From assembly GCA_965245735.1 (NCBI GenBank), contig CBDFAX010000034.1:1-17861 (forward strand): DNA of 17,861 nt, read 5' to 3'. Position numbers and translations under genes: made by a program. A model generated the notes under the pieces. The model saw only the letters and a program-made list of their open reading frames with translations, was not told the origin of the DNA and did no database searches. The stretch is from Abiotrophia sp965245735. GTDB lineage: Bacteria; Bacillota; Bacilli; Lactobacillales; Aerococcaceae. Below are positions 1 through 6,428 of this stretch, piece by piece; the stretch's first letter is position 1, and every line of letters begins with the position of its first letter.

Positions 1-2
1 CC

Positions 3-101
3 ATCCACTTGCCTAAGGACCTAACTCACGTCCAATTAATCGAAGAATTATCCACCAATCCAGATATTATGAAAGTTCGTCTAGTCTCAATTAATGAATA
101 G
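3..101 (+). CDS. C-terminal fragment of an upstream gene, possibly MgtC/SapB family
   Basis: An open frame enters from the left edge and stops at TAG 99-101. The 32 visible residues end in LSTNPDIMKVRLVSINE. The pattern of a short hydrophobic strand, an amphipathic helix (QLIEELSTNP) and a closing strand (MKVRLVSI) resembles the ACT-like C-terminal domain of MgtC/SapB-type membrane proteins. That is a family resemblance only, and any small alpha/beta domain could look like this. No terminator is visible right after the stop. The next promoter (-35 at 103-108) begins immediately, so read-through would enter the first T-box leader, whose terminator could serve both. Confidence 0.4.
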   Translation: MHLPKDLTHVQLIEELSTNPDIMKVRLVSINE

Positions 102-102
102 C

Positions 103-131
103 TTGTCAGGGTCCAACTTTTCTGCTACACT
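103..131 (+). promoter_or_regulatory. Promoter of the first T-box leader
   Basis: A -35 element TTGTCA lies at 103-108 and a -10 element TACACT at 126-131, with 17 bases between. TG at 123-124 makes it an extended -10 (TGCTACACT). The same TGCTACACT with a 17-base-spaced TTGCCT occurs before the second T-box at 1298-1326, so the promoter was part of the duplicated unit. Transcription would start near 138. Confidence 0.65.
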
Positions 132-137
132 TAGTGT

Positions 138-377
138 ATTCACATAAGAGACGATGAAGAGAAGGGGTTCAACCGCCTAATCCAGAGAGGAAGCCTCAGG
201 CTGAAAGCTTCCACAGGATGAACCAAGTAGCTCAGAGTATCAGGTGCCAACGACAGCCCGCTGTCCAGTAGTCCCTGACGGAGGAGACACTCCGATAGCA
301 ACAGACGAGTGATAAAACTTAGGTGGTACCGCGACTTAGCTCGCCCTAGGCAGCCTTGTGCTGACTAGGGCGATTTT
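138..377 (+). ncRNA. T-box riboswitch (valine-type), upstream copy
   Basis: This is a complete T-box leader. The stem I K-turn strand GATGA is near 154, GGTTCA pairs with TGAACC at 219-224, and the AGAGAGG bulge is near 184. A loop strand AAGTAG places the candidate specifier GTA (Val) at 227-229, followed by the purine normally required there. Stem II is GACAG/CTGTC (252-256/261-265). The T-box core TTAGGTGGTACCGCG is at 319-333, with UGGU in the bulge, which suits a tRNA whose discriminator base is A. The terminator pairs 341-349 with 365-373, but only four T follow, so it looks weaker than its twin at 1333-1569. The antiterminator pairs CTTAGG with CCTAGG. It precedes an ATPase gene rather than an aminoacyl-tRNA synthetase or amino-acid gene. 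The specifier call is my inference from the fold. Confidence 0.9.
341..377 (+). terminator. Intrinsic terminator of the first T-box
   Basis: TCGCCCTAG (341-349) pairs with CTAGGGCGA (365-373). An inner CAGC/GCTG pair (351-354/360-363) extends the helix. The T tract is only TTTT before GAC. Its 5' arm is also used by the antiterminator, so the two folds exclude each other. Some basal read-through into the ATPase is likely because of the short T tract. Confidence 0.8.
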
Positions 378-391
378 GACTTACCCATATA

Positions 392-400
392 TGATATAAT
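392..400 (+). promoter_or_regulatory. Extended -10 promoter between the first T-box and the ATPase gene
   Basis: TGATATAAT at 392-400 is a perfect extended -10 (TG, one base, TATAAT). No good -35 exists at 17 bases: the hexamer there is GATTTT, and TTGACT at 376-381 is only 13 bases away. Extended -10 promoters can work without a -35. If active, it would give the ATPase a T-box-independent transcript starting near 407. Confidence 0.5.
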
Positions 401-406
401 CGTCTG

Positions 407-566
407 GATCCAGCCCATTGTTAAGTAAAGAAAGAAGAAACTGTAATTAAAAGTAGGGGGGAGGGGATCCGCTTCGATGTGAACATTGTGTATGGAAAGA
501 AAGGTTATAGCAACCCCCTTCACATTCATATGACTTAGGGCTCAACCGTTCAAAGGGGGATTAATA
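407..566 (+). promoter_or_regulatory. 160-nt leader of the ATPase gene with a possible SD-sequestering switch
   Basis: The untranslated stretch between the T-box and the ATPase start holds three complementary G- or C-runs. CCCCCTT at 514-520 can pair with seven bases of the Shine-Dalgarno region, AAGGGGG at 553-559. The same C-run can instead pair with AGGGGG at 455-460. AGCCC (412-416) can pair with GGGCT (538-542), ATGTGAA (477-483) with TTCACAT (519-525), and two GGATCC palindromes lie at 406-411 and 465-470. The pairings are seen in the sequence. A regulatory role is inferred. Confidence 0.4.
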
Positions 567-1286
567 GTGTTTGTTAGAGCGATTAGACCGTTGTTTTTTT
601 CGTGTGAATGTAGGAATATCGAGCTATACGATAGGTTGAAGTTTTTAAATAATATGGATGATAAGGGACTGTACTTTGGTAAGATTACACTTTTTACCGG
701 GTTAAATGGATCAGGAAAGACGACTATTCTAAACATTATCGCCAATAAATTAGGCATTCGCGAAAGTGGAGGGTCCAGAAACTTCATAGGCAATCGTCAG
801 ACAGAGCCGGAACAATACGCTGATTTATTCAGATTAGTAAGAGTAGCGTCCCAAAGAGAGAAAGATGCCTTTTATTTTCGGGCGGATACGTTTTATCAAA
901 CGAAGCAGTTTGTCGATGACTATCAGTTGAATGACTACTATGGCGTTAAATCAATGAATAATTTTTCGAACGGAGAGAGTTTCATGCGTTTTGTCCAATT
1001 TCGCTTGAAGGATAGTGGGGTTTATTTGTTCGACGAGCCTGAAGCTGCACTTTCACCTAGTATGCAGATGACATTATTAGTAGAGTTTAAGCGTATGTTA
1101 GACCATGGATGCCAGCTCATTATAGCTACTCACTCTCCGATATTGCTTGCATATCCTGGTGCTGTAATTTACGAGATTAATGATAGTGAAATTACACAGA
1201 AATCATATGAAGAGACGGAAGTGTTTAATACCTATTCCTTATTCATTAATAATCACCATCGCATGATTGATCAACTACTCGATTGA
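567..1286 (+). CDS. Stand-alone AAA/ABC-type ATPase, 239 aa, function unknown
   Basis: This is a single-domain SMC/ABC-like ATPase of the type often annotated 'AAA family ATPase'. Visible motifs are Walker A GLNGSGKTT (45-53), an ABC-signature-like SNGES (134-138), Walker B VYLFDEPEA (152-160) and the switch histidine in THSP (188-191). There is no membrane segment, no nuclease or TOPRIM domain, and no partner gene beside it. The GTG start at 567 has SD AAGGGGG six bases upstream. The gene sits between two valine T-box leaders and may be transcribed from the first leader or from the extended -10 at 392. AGA/AGG arginine and ATA codons are frequent, unlike CGT-rich valS, which suggests horizontal acquisition. 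The substrate is unknown. Roles in DNA maintenance, defence or translation stress are possible but unproven. Confidence 0.85.
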   Translation: MFVRAIRPLFFSCECRNIELYDRLKFLNNMDDKGLYFGKITLFTGLNGSGKTTILNIIANKLGIRESGGSRNFIGNRQTEPEQYADLFRLVRVASQREKDAFYFRADTFYQTKQFVDDYQLNDYYGVKSMNNFSNGESFMRFVQFRLKDSGVYLFDEPEAALSPSMQMTLLVEFKRMLDHGCQLIIATHSPILLAYPGAVIYEINDSEITQKSYEETEVFNTYSLFINNHHRMIDQLLD

Positions 1287-1297
1287 TGTAAAGGCAC

Positions 1298-1326
1298 TTG
1301 CCTTAATGCCTCTTTTCTGCTACACT
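1298..1326 (+). promoter_or_regulatory. Promoter of the valS T-box leader
   Basis: TTGCCT at 1298-1303 and TACACT at 1321-1326 are spaced by 17 bases, and TGC precedes the -10 (extended form). It starts 12 bases after the ATPase stop codon, and no terminator for the ATPase is visible before it. Transcription would begin near 1333. Confidence 0.65.
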
Positions 1327-1332
1327 AACTAT

Positions 1333-1569
1333 ATCACATAACTAACGATGAAGAGAGTCGGTTCACCGCCCACCCCAGAGAGGAAGCCATCGGCTGCAAG
1401 CTTCCATAGGATGAACCCAGTAGCTCAGAGTATCAGGTGCCAACGGCCCCAGGCCCAGTAGTCCCTGACGGAGGAGGCACTCCGATAGCAACAGATGAGT
1501 AACAAAACTTAGGTGGTACCGCGAGACCCTCGCCCTAGGCAGCAACAGGCTGACTAGGGCGAGTTTTTT
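1333..1569 (+). ncRNA. T-box riboswitch of valS
   Basis: This leader senses uncharged tRNA-Val and controls valS. K-turn strands GATGA and AGAG, a stem I GGTTCA/TGAACC, and an AGAGAGG bulge are present. The loop strand CAGTAG places the candidate Val specifier GTA at 1420-1422. Stem II is GGCC/GGCC (1445-1448/1452-1455). The T-box core TTAGGTGGTACCGCG is at 1509-1523. The terminator pairs CTCGCCCTAG (1529-1538) with CTAGGGCGAG (1554-1563), followed by six T (1564-1569). It is closely related to the leader at 138-377, but stem II differs in sequence while keeping its pairing. The valS start lies 300 bases beyond the terminator, an unusually long gap. Confidence 0.95.
1529..1569 (+). terminator. 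Intrinsic terminator of the valS T-box
   Basis: A ten-base-pair stem, CTCGCCCTAG (1529-1538) with CTAGGGCGAG (1554-1563), is capped by CAGC/GCTG and followed by TTTTTT. It is stronger than the matching terminator at 341-377. In the antiterminated state, CCTAGG of the 5' arm pairs with CTTAGG of the T-box. Confidence 0.9.
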
Positions 1570-1615
1570 CGTAGTAGGAAGACAATACTATTTCGTTCTT
1601 GTCCGTGTACCTCAA

Positions 1616-1811
1616 GTGAAAATCTGGAGTCGCGTCCGAACTGACATCCTTAGGGCGCTAAGGATGTCAAGCGTATGAGCAGTCGTAGGAGCCTGTGGCG
1701 ACGTACGAATGCCATAGCTGGGCAAGCCGGAAGACTCCGCAGGAGGCTGGAGGCGGTCCCGCTCTTAGGGCTGTCAGTTCGGCTCGAGCGACGGAAGATT
1801 TTCACGTTTTT
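1616..1811 (+). ncRNA. Unassigned highly structured element between T-box and valS
   Basis: Nested perfect pairings close this region: GTGAAAATCT (1616-1625) with AGATTTTCAC (1796-1805), GTCGC (1629-1633) with GCGAC (1788-1792), and CCGAACTGAC (1636-1645) with GTCAGTTCGG (1773-1782). Inside are an 11-bp hairpin with a GGCG loop (1643-1653/1658-1668), TGTGGC/GCCATA (1694-1699/1711-1716, one G-U) and CTCC/GGAG (1735-1738/1742-1745). Five T follow at 1807-1811. It is more GC-rich than its flanks and has no plausible plus-strand gene. It does not match the signature motifs I know for SRP RNA, RNase P, tmRNA or 6S RNA. It could be a second cis-regulator of valS, an independent small RNA, or a palindromic mobile element. 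Its identity is open. Confidence 0.6.
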
Positions 1812-1869
1812 AGGCACAGGACGGCGCATTTCTCCACCCACCCATCGTTAATTTTATAAGGAGGACATT

Positions 1870-4512
1870 ATGACCAAAGAACTATCAACCAAGTATAATC
1901 CCCAGGCCATTGAAGCCGGGAAATACGAAGAGTGGTTAGAACGTGGCGTCTTTAAGCCATCGGAAGACCCAGAAGCAGAGCCTTATTCCATTGTCATTCC
2001 ACCACCAAACGTAACCGGTAAACTCCACCTGGGCCATGCCTGGGACGTTACCTTACAAGATATGATTATCCGTCAGAAACGTATGCAAGGCTTTGACACC
2101 CTCTGGTTACCTGGTATGGACCATGCCGGAATTGCCACCCAAGCCAAGGTCGAAGAAAAATTACGTGGCCAAGGCCTGTCTCGTTATGACCTGGGACGGG
2201 AGAAATTCCTGGAACAAACCTGGGCTTGGAAGGAAGAATATGCCGGCCACATTCGTCAACAATGGGCTAAGATGGGGATTTCTGTCGACTATAGTCGTGA
2301 ACGCTTTACTCTGGATGAGGGCTTGTCAGAAGCCGTTAAGAAGGTTTTCGTTACCCTCTATGAGAAGGACTTGCTCTACCGTGGCGAATACATCATCAAC
2401 TGGGACCCAGCAGCTAAGACTTCCTTATCTGATATTGAGGTCATCCATAAGGATGTAGAGGGCGCCTTCTACCACATGAAGTATCCTTTGGCAGACGGTT
2501 CTGGTTACTTAGAAGTGGCGACTACCCGTCCTGAAACCCTCTTAGGGGATACGGCCGTGGCAGTTCACCCGGACGATGAACGCTATCAAGCCTTGATTGG
2601 CAAGAAGGTTATCTTGCCATTAGTTAACCGCGAAATTCCAGTGATTGCTGATGAATATGTTGAGCAAGACTTTGGGACTGGGGTAGTTAAAATTACGCCA
2701 GCTCACGACCCTAACGACTTTGAAGTGGGGAATCGTCATGACTTGCCACGTATCAATGTTATGAACGATGATGCTACCATGAACGAATTAGCAGGCAAGT
2801 ACCAAGGTATGGATCGCTTTGCCGCACGTAAGGCGGTGGTAGCGGACTTAGACGCTGCTGGCCTCTTAATTAAGATTGAACAACACTTACACTCTGTGGG
2901 TCACTCTGAACGGACTGGTGTCGTGGTAGAACCTCGTCTGTCGACTCAATGGTTCGTCCGCATGGGGCCTTTGGCTGATCAAGCCATTGCCGCTCAGAAG
3001 GCTCAAGGGGAGAATACCGTTAACTTCTACCCACCGCGCTTTAACGATGCCTACATTCGTTGGATGGAAAACATTCACGACTGGGTAGTATCCCGTCAAC
3101 TCTGGTGGGGGCACCAAATCCCAGCCTGGTACCACAATGAGACAGGTGAGGTTTATGTGGGCATGCAAGCTCCTGCAGACAGCCAAAACTGGACCCAAGA
3201 TCCAGACGTCTTAGATACCTGGTTCTCAAGTGCCCTCTGGCCATTCTCAACCATGGGTTGGCCTGATGAGGAGTCAGCTGACTTCAAACGCTACTTCCCT
3301 AACAACACCTTGGTAACGGGCTATGACATCCTGACCTTCTGGGTCAGCCGGATGATGTTCCAAAGTTTGGAATTTACCGGCCGTCGTCCTTTCCAAAATG
3401 TCCTCATCCATGGTTTGATTCGGGATGCGGAAGGCCGTAAGATGTCCAAGTCCCTTGGTAATGGCGTGGACCCAATGGATGTCATCGAGCAGTATGGGGT
3501 AGACTCCTTGCGTTGGTTCCTGGCTAATGGTTCAGCACCTGGCCAAGATGTCCGCTTCTCAAGTGATAAGATGGATGCGGCTTGGAACTTCATCAACAAG
3601 ATTTGGAATGCTAGCCGTTATGTGCTTATGAACGTGGGCGACTTGACCTTGGATAACTTGTCCATTGGCCAAGACTTAACCCTAGCAGACCGCTGGATTC
3701 TAGCCCGTCTCCAAACAACCATCGCGGATGTGACCCGTCTCTTCGAACGCTTCGAGTTCGGGGAAGCTGGCCGGATCCTCTATAGCTTCATCTGGGATGA
3801 CTACTGCGACTGGTACATTGAAATGACCAAGGAGCAACTCCAAGACAAGGAAGCCGCTAATACCACTACCAAATCTATTTTGGTCTTTGTCTTAGATCAA
3901 TTCCTGCGTCTGCTCCATCCAATCATGCCATTTGTTACGGAAGAAATCTGGCAACAAATTGGTGGCCAAGACAAGTCCATCGTAGTGGCGAACTATCCAC
4001 GCGTAAGAGAGGCTTACCAAGATAGCCAAGTGGAGGCCCAAATGGCCCAGTTAATGGAATTAATTCGTGCCGTTCGGACCATCCGTAACGAGATGAACAC
4101 GCCATTATCTAAGCCAGTAGATCTCTACATTAAGGTCCAAGATCCAGCAGGTCAAGCCCTTCTAGAAGCTAACCAAGCCTACATTAAACGCTTCTGTAAC
4201 CCAGCTCAACTGGTGATTAGTCAGGCGCCTGAGCATCCAGAAGAAGTGGTGACCCAAGTCTTGAGCTTCGCTGAGATTTTAATGCCACTTAAGGGCTTGA
4301 TTAAGCTAGAAGATGAGTTAGCCCGTCTGGAAGGCGAACAAGCTAAGTTAGAGAAAGAAGTCGCACGTATTGACGGCAAATTGTCTAACGAGAAATTCGT
4401 TTCACGCGCGCCAGAACAGGTGGTGGCGGAAGAACGCAACAAGCGTCAAGGCTACCTCAGCCAATTAGAGACCGTCAAGGAACGGATTCAACAAGTAAAA
4501 GACTTAATGTAA
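1870..4512 (+). CDS. valS: Valyl-tRNA synthetase
   Basis: This class I aminoacyl-tRNA synthetase charges tRNA-Val with valine in the cytosol. The 880-aa length is typical of the bacterial family. The HIGH motif appears as HLGH at residues 53-56 inside PPPNVTGKLHLGHAWD. KMSKS is at residues 524-528. The editing (CP1) domain lies between them, including the ATTRPETLLGDTAVAV stretch. The tail (about 815-880) is a coiled coil (KLEDELARLEGEQAKLEKEV), as in other bacterial ValRS. The ATG at 1870 follows SD AAGGAGG (1858-1864) by five bases. TCTCC at 1831-1835 could pair weakly with this SD. Expression is expected to rise when uncharged tRNA-Val binds the T-box at 1333-1569. Confidence 0.98.
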   Translation: MTKELSTKYNPQAIEAGKYEEWLERGVFKPSEDPEAEPYSIVIPPPNVTGKLHLGHAWDVTLQDMIIRQKRMQGFDTLWLPGMDHAGIATQAKVEEKLRGQGLSRYDLGREKFLEQTWAWKEEYAGHIRQQWAKMGISVDYSRERFTLDEGLSEAVKKVFVTLYEKDLLYRGEYIINWDPAAKTSLSDIEVIHKDVEGAFYHMKYPLADGSGYLEVATTRPETLLGDTAVAVHPDDERYQALIGKKVILPLVNREIPVIADEYVEQDFGTGVVKITPAHDPNDFEVGNRHDLPRINVMNDDATMNELAGKYQGMDRFAARKAVVADLDAAGLLIKIEQHLHSVGHSERTGVVVEPRLSTQWFVRMGPLADQAIAAQKAQGENTVNFYPPRFNDAYIRWMENIHDWVVSRQLWWGHQIPAWYHNETGEVYVGMQAPADSQNWTQDPDVLDTWFSSALWPFSTMGWPDEESADFKRYFPNNTLVTGYDILTFWVSRMMFQSLEFTGRRPFQNVLIHGLIRDAEGRKMSKSLGNGVDPMDVIEQYGVDSLRWFLANGSAPGQDVRFSSDKMDAAWNFINKIWNASRYVLMNVGDLTLDNLSIGQDLTLADRWILARLQTTIADVTRLFERFEFGEAGRILYSFIWDDYCDWYIEMTKEQLQDKEAANTTTKSILVFVLDQFLRLLHPIMPFVTEEIWQQIGGQDKSIVVANYPRVREAYQDSQVEAQMAQLMELIRAVRTIRNEMNTPLSKPVDLYIKVQDPAGQALLEANQAYIKRFCNPAQLVISQAPEHPEEVVTQVLSFAEILMPLKGLIKLEDELARLEGEQAKLEKEVARIDGKLSNEKFVSRAPEQVVAEERNKRQGYLSQLETVKERIQQVKDLM

Positions 4513-4526
4513 GCAGAAAGATGGTA

Positions 4527-4554
4527 GAAGGCTAGGACAGTAGTCCTAGCCTTC
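4527..4554 (+). terminator. Perfect 12-bp hairpin between valS and folC without a T tract
   Basis: GAAGGCTAGGAC (4527-4538) and GTCCTAGCCTTC (4543-4554) pair perfectly around an AGTA loop. The following bases are CGTCTATG, so a canonical intrinsic terminator is not formed. It could attenuate, protect the valS 3' end, or act as a processing site that sets the valS to folC ratio. Confidence 0.4.
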
Positions 4555-4597
4555 CGTCTATGCCTTGATTTAAGTTAGGACTTAAGAGGAGGATGTC

Positions 4598-5917
4598 ATG
4601 GGACAAGAAATTACAAGTATTGAAGCAGCTCATGACTGGCTTAGTCGGCAGACCAGTCACCAGCTGAGACCAGGTTTTGAGCGTATGCGTTATGCTTTAT
4701 GTCTGCTAGGCCAGCCACATGAGTCTCTACCAAGTATTATTCAACTAGCTGGTACCAACGGCAAGGGCTCGACCTTGGCCTATTTACAGGGCTTGTTTCT
4801 CAGCCAAGGCTTGAGAGTGGGGGCCTTTTCCTCGCCCCATATCCTGGCCTTCAATGAGCGACTCATGGTCAATGGCCAGCCCATTGGGGATGAGAAATTA
4901 GTGGAATTAGTCTCTACCATGGTTGAGCTTAATGAAAAATTGATGGCTCAAGATTGGGGTCCGCTCTCTGGCTTTGAGCTTTATACCGTCATGATGCTAG
5001 TCTATTTTAGTCAGTGTCAGCTTGATGTCTGCCTGATTGAAGTAGGAGTTGGAGGACTCTGGGATTGCACCAATGTGCTAGAGGCTGATGTGGCCCTGAT
5101 TACCACCATTGGCTTTGATCACCAGGATCGACTAGGCCATAGTCTGGCAGAGATTGCCCAGCAAAAGTTTGGCATTATTAAGCCGGCAACTAGGCTAGTG
5201 GGGCTAGGGCGTCTGCCGCAAGAAGCCTTGGCAGTCTTACCTGATAGACTGGCTAGTCAGAACATCCAAGGACAGCTTATGCAATTAGGCCGGGATTTTC
5301 ATGTCACTCCTGTGCAAGAAGGCAAAGGAATGGCTAAGCGAAGCTGGCAAGTGACCTTACCGTCTGGACGCTGCTTTGACCAGGTGACCATTGCTATGTT
5401 AGGTCAGCACCAGGGAGACAATCTGGCTCTTGCTTTGGCAGGCTTTGAAGCTTGGATGAATGAAAAACAAGATGTGATTGACTGGGACCAGGCTCTAGCT
5501 TGTCTAGAACAGGTAAGCTGGCAGGGACGTCTAGAGTGCTTAAGTCATGAGCCACTTATTTTGGTTGATGGCGCTCATAATAGTCAAGGCCTCCAAGCCT
5601 TGGATAAGTTTCTGACGCATGATTTGGCAGATTACCAGGTCACACTGATTTTTGCTGGCCTCAAGCGCAAGGACCAGGCAAGCCATCTAACTTACCTAAA
5701 CAAGTGGACGGAAGAGGGGATGGAAGTCTATCTGTCGACCTTCGATTATCCTGGCGCCATGACACAAGCTGATTGGCAGGCGCAAACAGCCTTGCCTTTC
5801 CTAGACTGGCAGCCTAAACTAACGGACTATCAAGCAGGTCAGAAGCAAGCGAAAAAAGCCTTAATTTTAACTGGTTCCCTTTATTTTATAAGCCAGGTCA
5901 AGGAATTTTTTAGATAA
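4598..5917 (+). CDS. folC: Folylpolyglutamate synthase / dihydrofolate synthase
   Basis: This enzyme adds glutamate to folates (and often to dihydropteroate) using ATP. It is a Mur-ligase-fold enzyme of 439 aa, the usual length. The P-loop GTNGKGS is at residues 52-58. SSPHILAFNERLMVNG, EVGVGGLWDCTN and the ILVDGAHN motif of the C-terminal domain are all present. The ATG at 4598 has SD AGAGGAGG (4585-4592). It follows valS directly, the same order as in Bacillus. No promoter is evident in the 85-base gap, so it is probably read from the valS promoter and is therefore partly T-box controlled. Confidence 0.96.
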   Translation: MGQEITSIEAAHDWLSRQTSHQLRPGFERMRYALCLLGQPHESLPSIIQLAGTNGKGSTLAYLQGLFLSQGLRVGAFSSPHILAFNERLMVNGQPIGDEKLVELVSTMVELNEKLMAQDWGPLSGFELYTVMMLVYFSQCQLDVCLIEVGVGGLWDCTNVLEADVALITTIGFDHQDRLGHSLAEIAQQKFGIIKPATRLVGLGRLPQEALAVLPDRLASQNIQGQLMQLGRDFHVTPVQEGKGMAKRSWQVTLPSGRCFDQVTIAMLGQHQGDNLALALAGFEAWMNEKQDVIDWDQALACLEQVSWQGRLECLSHEPLILVDGAHNSQGLQALDKFLTHDLADYQVTLIFAGLKRKDQASHLTYLNKWTEEGMEVYLSTFDYPGAMTQADWQAQTALPFLDWQPKLTDYQAGQKQAKKALILTGSLYFISQVKEFFR

Positions 5918-5971
5918 ATTATATATAAAATTAAATTACAAAAACCGGTCCCGAAATTTGTCGAAAAAAAT

Positions 5972-5998
5972 AAAGCGATGGAAGTACCATCGCTTTTT
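5972..5998. terminator. Bidirectional terminator between folC and cspA
   Basis: AAAGCGATGG (5972-5981) pairs with CCATCGCTTT (5987-5996). A T5 run follows on the plus strand (5994-5998). On the minus strand a long T-rich run corresponds to the A-tract at 5964-5970. It therefore ends both rightward folC and leftward cspA transcripts. Confidence 0.9.
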
Positions 5999-6013
5999 GT
6001 GTGCTTATTAGTA

Positions 6014-6217
6014 TTAAGCTAATTTTTCAACATTTGCTGCTTGAGGACCACGAGCGCCTTCTTCAACTTCGAAGTTAACAGCTTGGCCTTCTTCTAAGGT
6101 TTTATAGCCGTCACCCAAAATAGCAGAAAAGTGAACGAATACATCGTTGCCGTTTTCGCGTTCGATAAAACCGAAACCTTTTTCTGAGTTAAACCATTTT
6201 ACCTTGCCTTGCTCCAT
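6014..6217 (-). CDS. cspA: Cold shock protein (CspA/CspB family)
   Basis: This 67-aa nucleic-acid chaperone has one cold-shock domain and binds single-stranded RNA and DNA. RNP1 KGFGFI is at residues 13-18 and RNP2 VFVHF at 26-30. The start MEQGKVKWFNSEKGFG and end PQAANVEKL are canonical. The ATG follows minus-strand SD AAGGAGG by about seven bases. The transcript starts near 6315, giving a leader of about 97 nt, in line with the structured leaders of cold-shock mRNAs. It is a single gene facing folC, with a shared terminator. Confidence 0.96.
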   Translation of the reverse strand: MEQGKVKWFNSEKGFGFIERENGNDVFVHFSAILGDGYKTLEEGQAVNFEVEEGARGPQAANVEKLA

Positions 6218-6321
6218 TATGCAATTCCTCCTTGTGCTGTCGCACAGTCTATATTATATTCTAGCCGTCGTTAGAAGGTGATAGGGACATCGCGATCTTA
6301 CTAAACATAAAATATAAGTTT

Positions 6322-6349
6322 ATTATAGCACTCACCATACAAATTGCAA
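6322..6349 (-). promoter_or_regulatory. cspA promoter
   Basis: On the minus strand, TTGCAA (plus 6344-6349) and TATAAT (plus 6322-6327) are spaced by 16 bases. TGC directly precedes the -10, giving an extended -10. This is one of the best sigma-A promoters in the window, as expected for an abundant Csp. The leader between here and the ATG may adopt temperature-dependent folds, but no specific cold-box motif could be assigned. Confidence 0.8.
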
Positions 6350-6428
6350 GCGTTATACTAAAAATAATTGGAAATACTATGCATATCTATTAAAGATACT
6401 GACGCAACTTATTGGTTGTACGGACAAT

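Noticed and set aside
376..400. TTGACT with TATAAT as a full promoter after the first T-box
   Set aside because: The spacing is only 13 bases. The extended -10 alone is the more likely element.
542..793. 83-codon minus-strand open frame opposite the ATPase start
   Set aside because: It overlaps the ATPase gene, whose motifs are unmistakable, and has no family features.
1616..1811. SRP RNA, RNase P RNA, tmRNA or 6S RNA as identity of the structured element
   Set aside because: The conserved cores of these RNAs, such as the SRP domain IV loop or the RNase P GAGGAAAGTCC motif, are not present.
1363..1841. Minus-strand open frames of 60 and 63 codons across the second T-box and the structured element
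   Set aside because: They lie on structured RNA, lack convincing ribosome sites and have low-complexity, Arg- and Leu-rich translations typical of antisense shadows.
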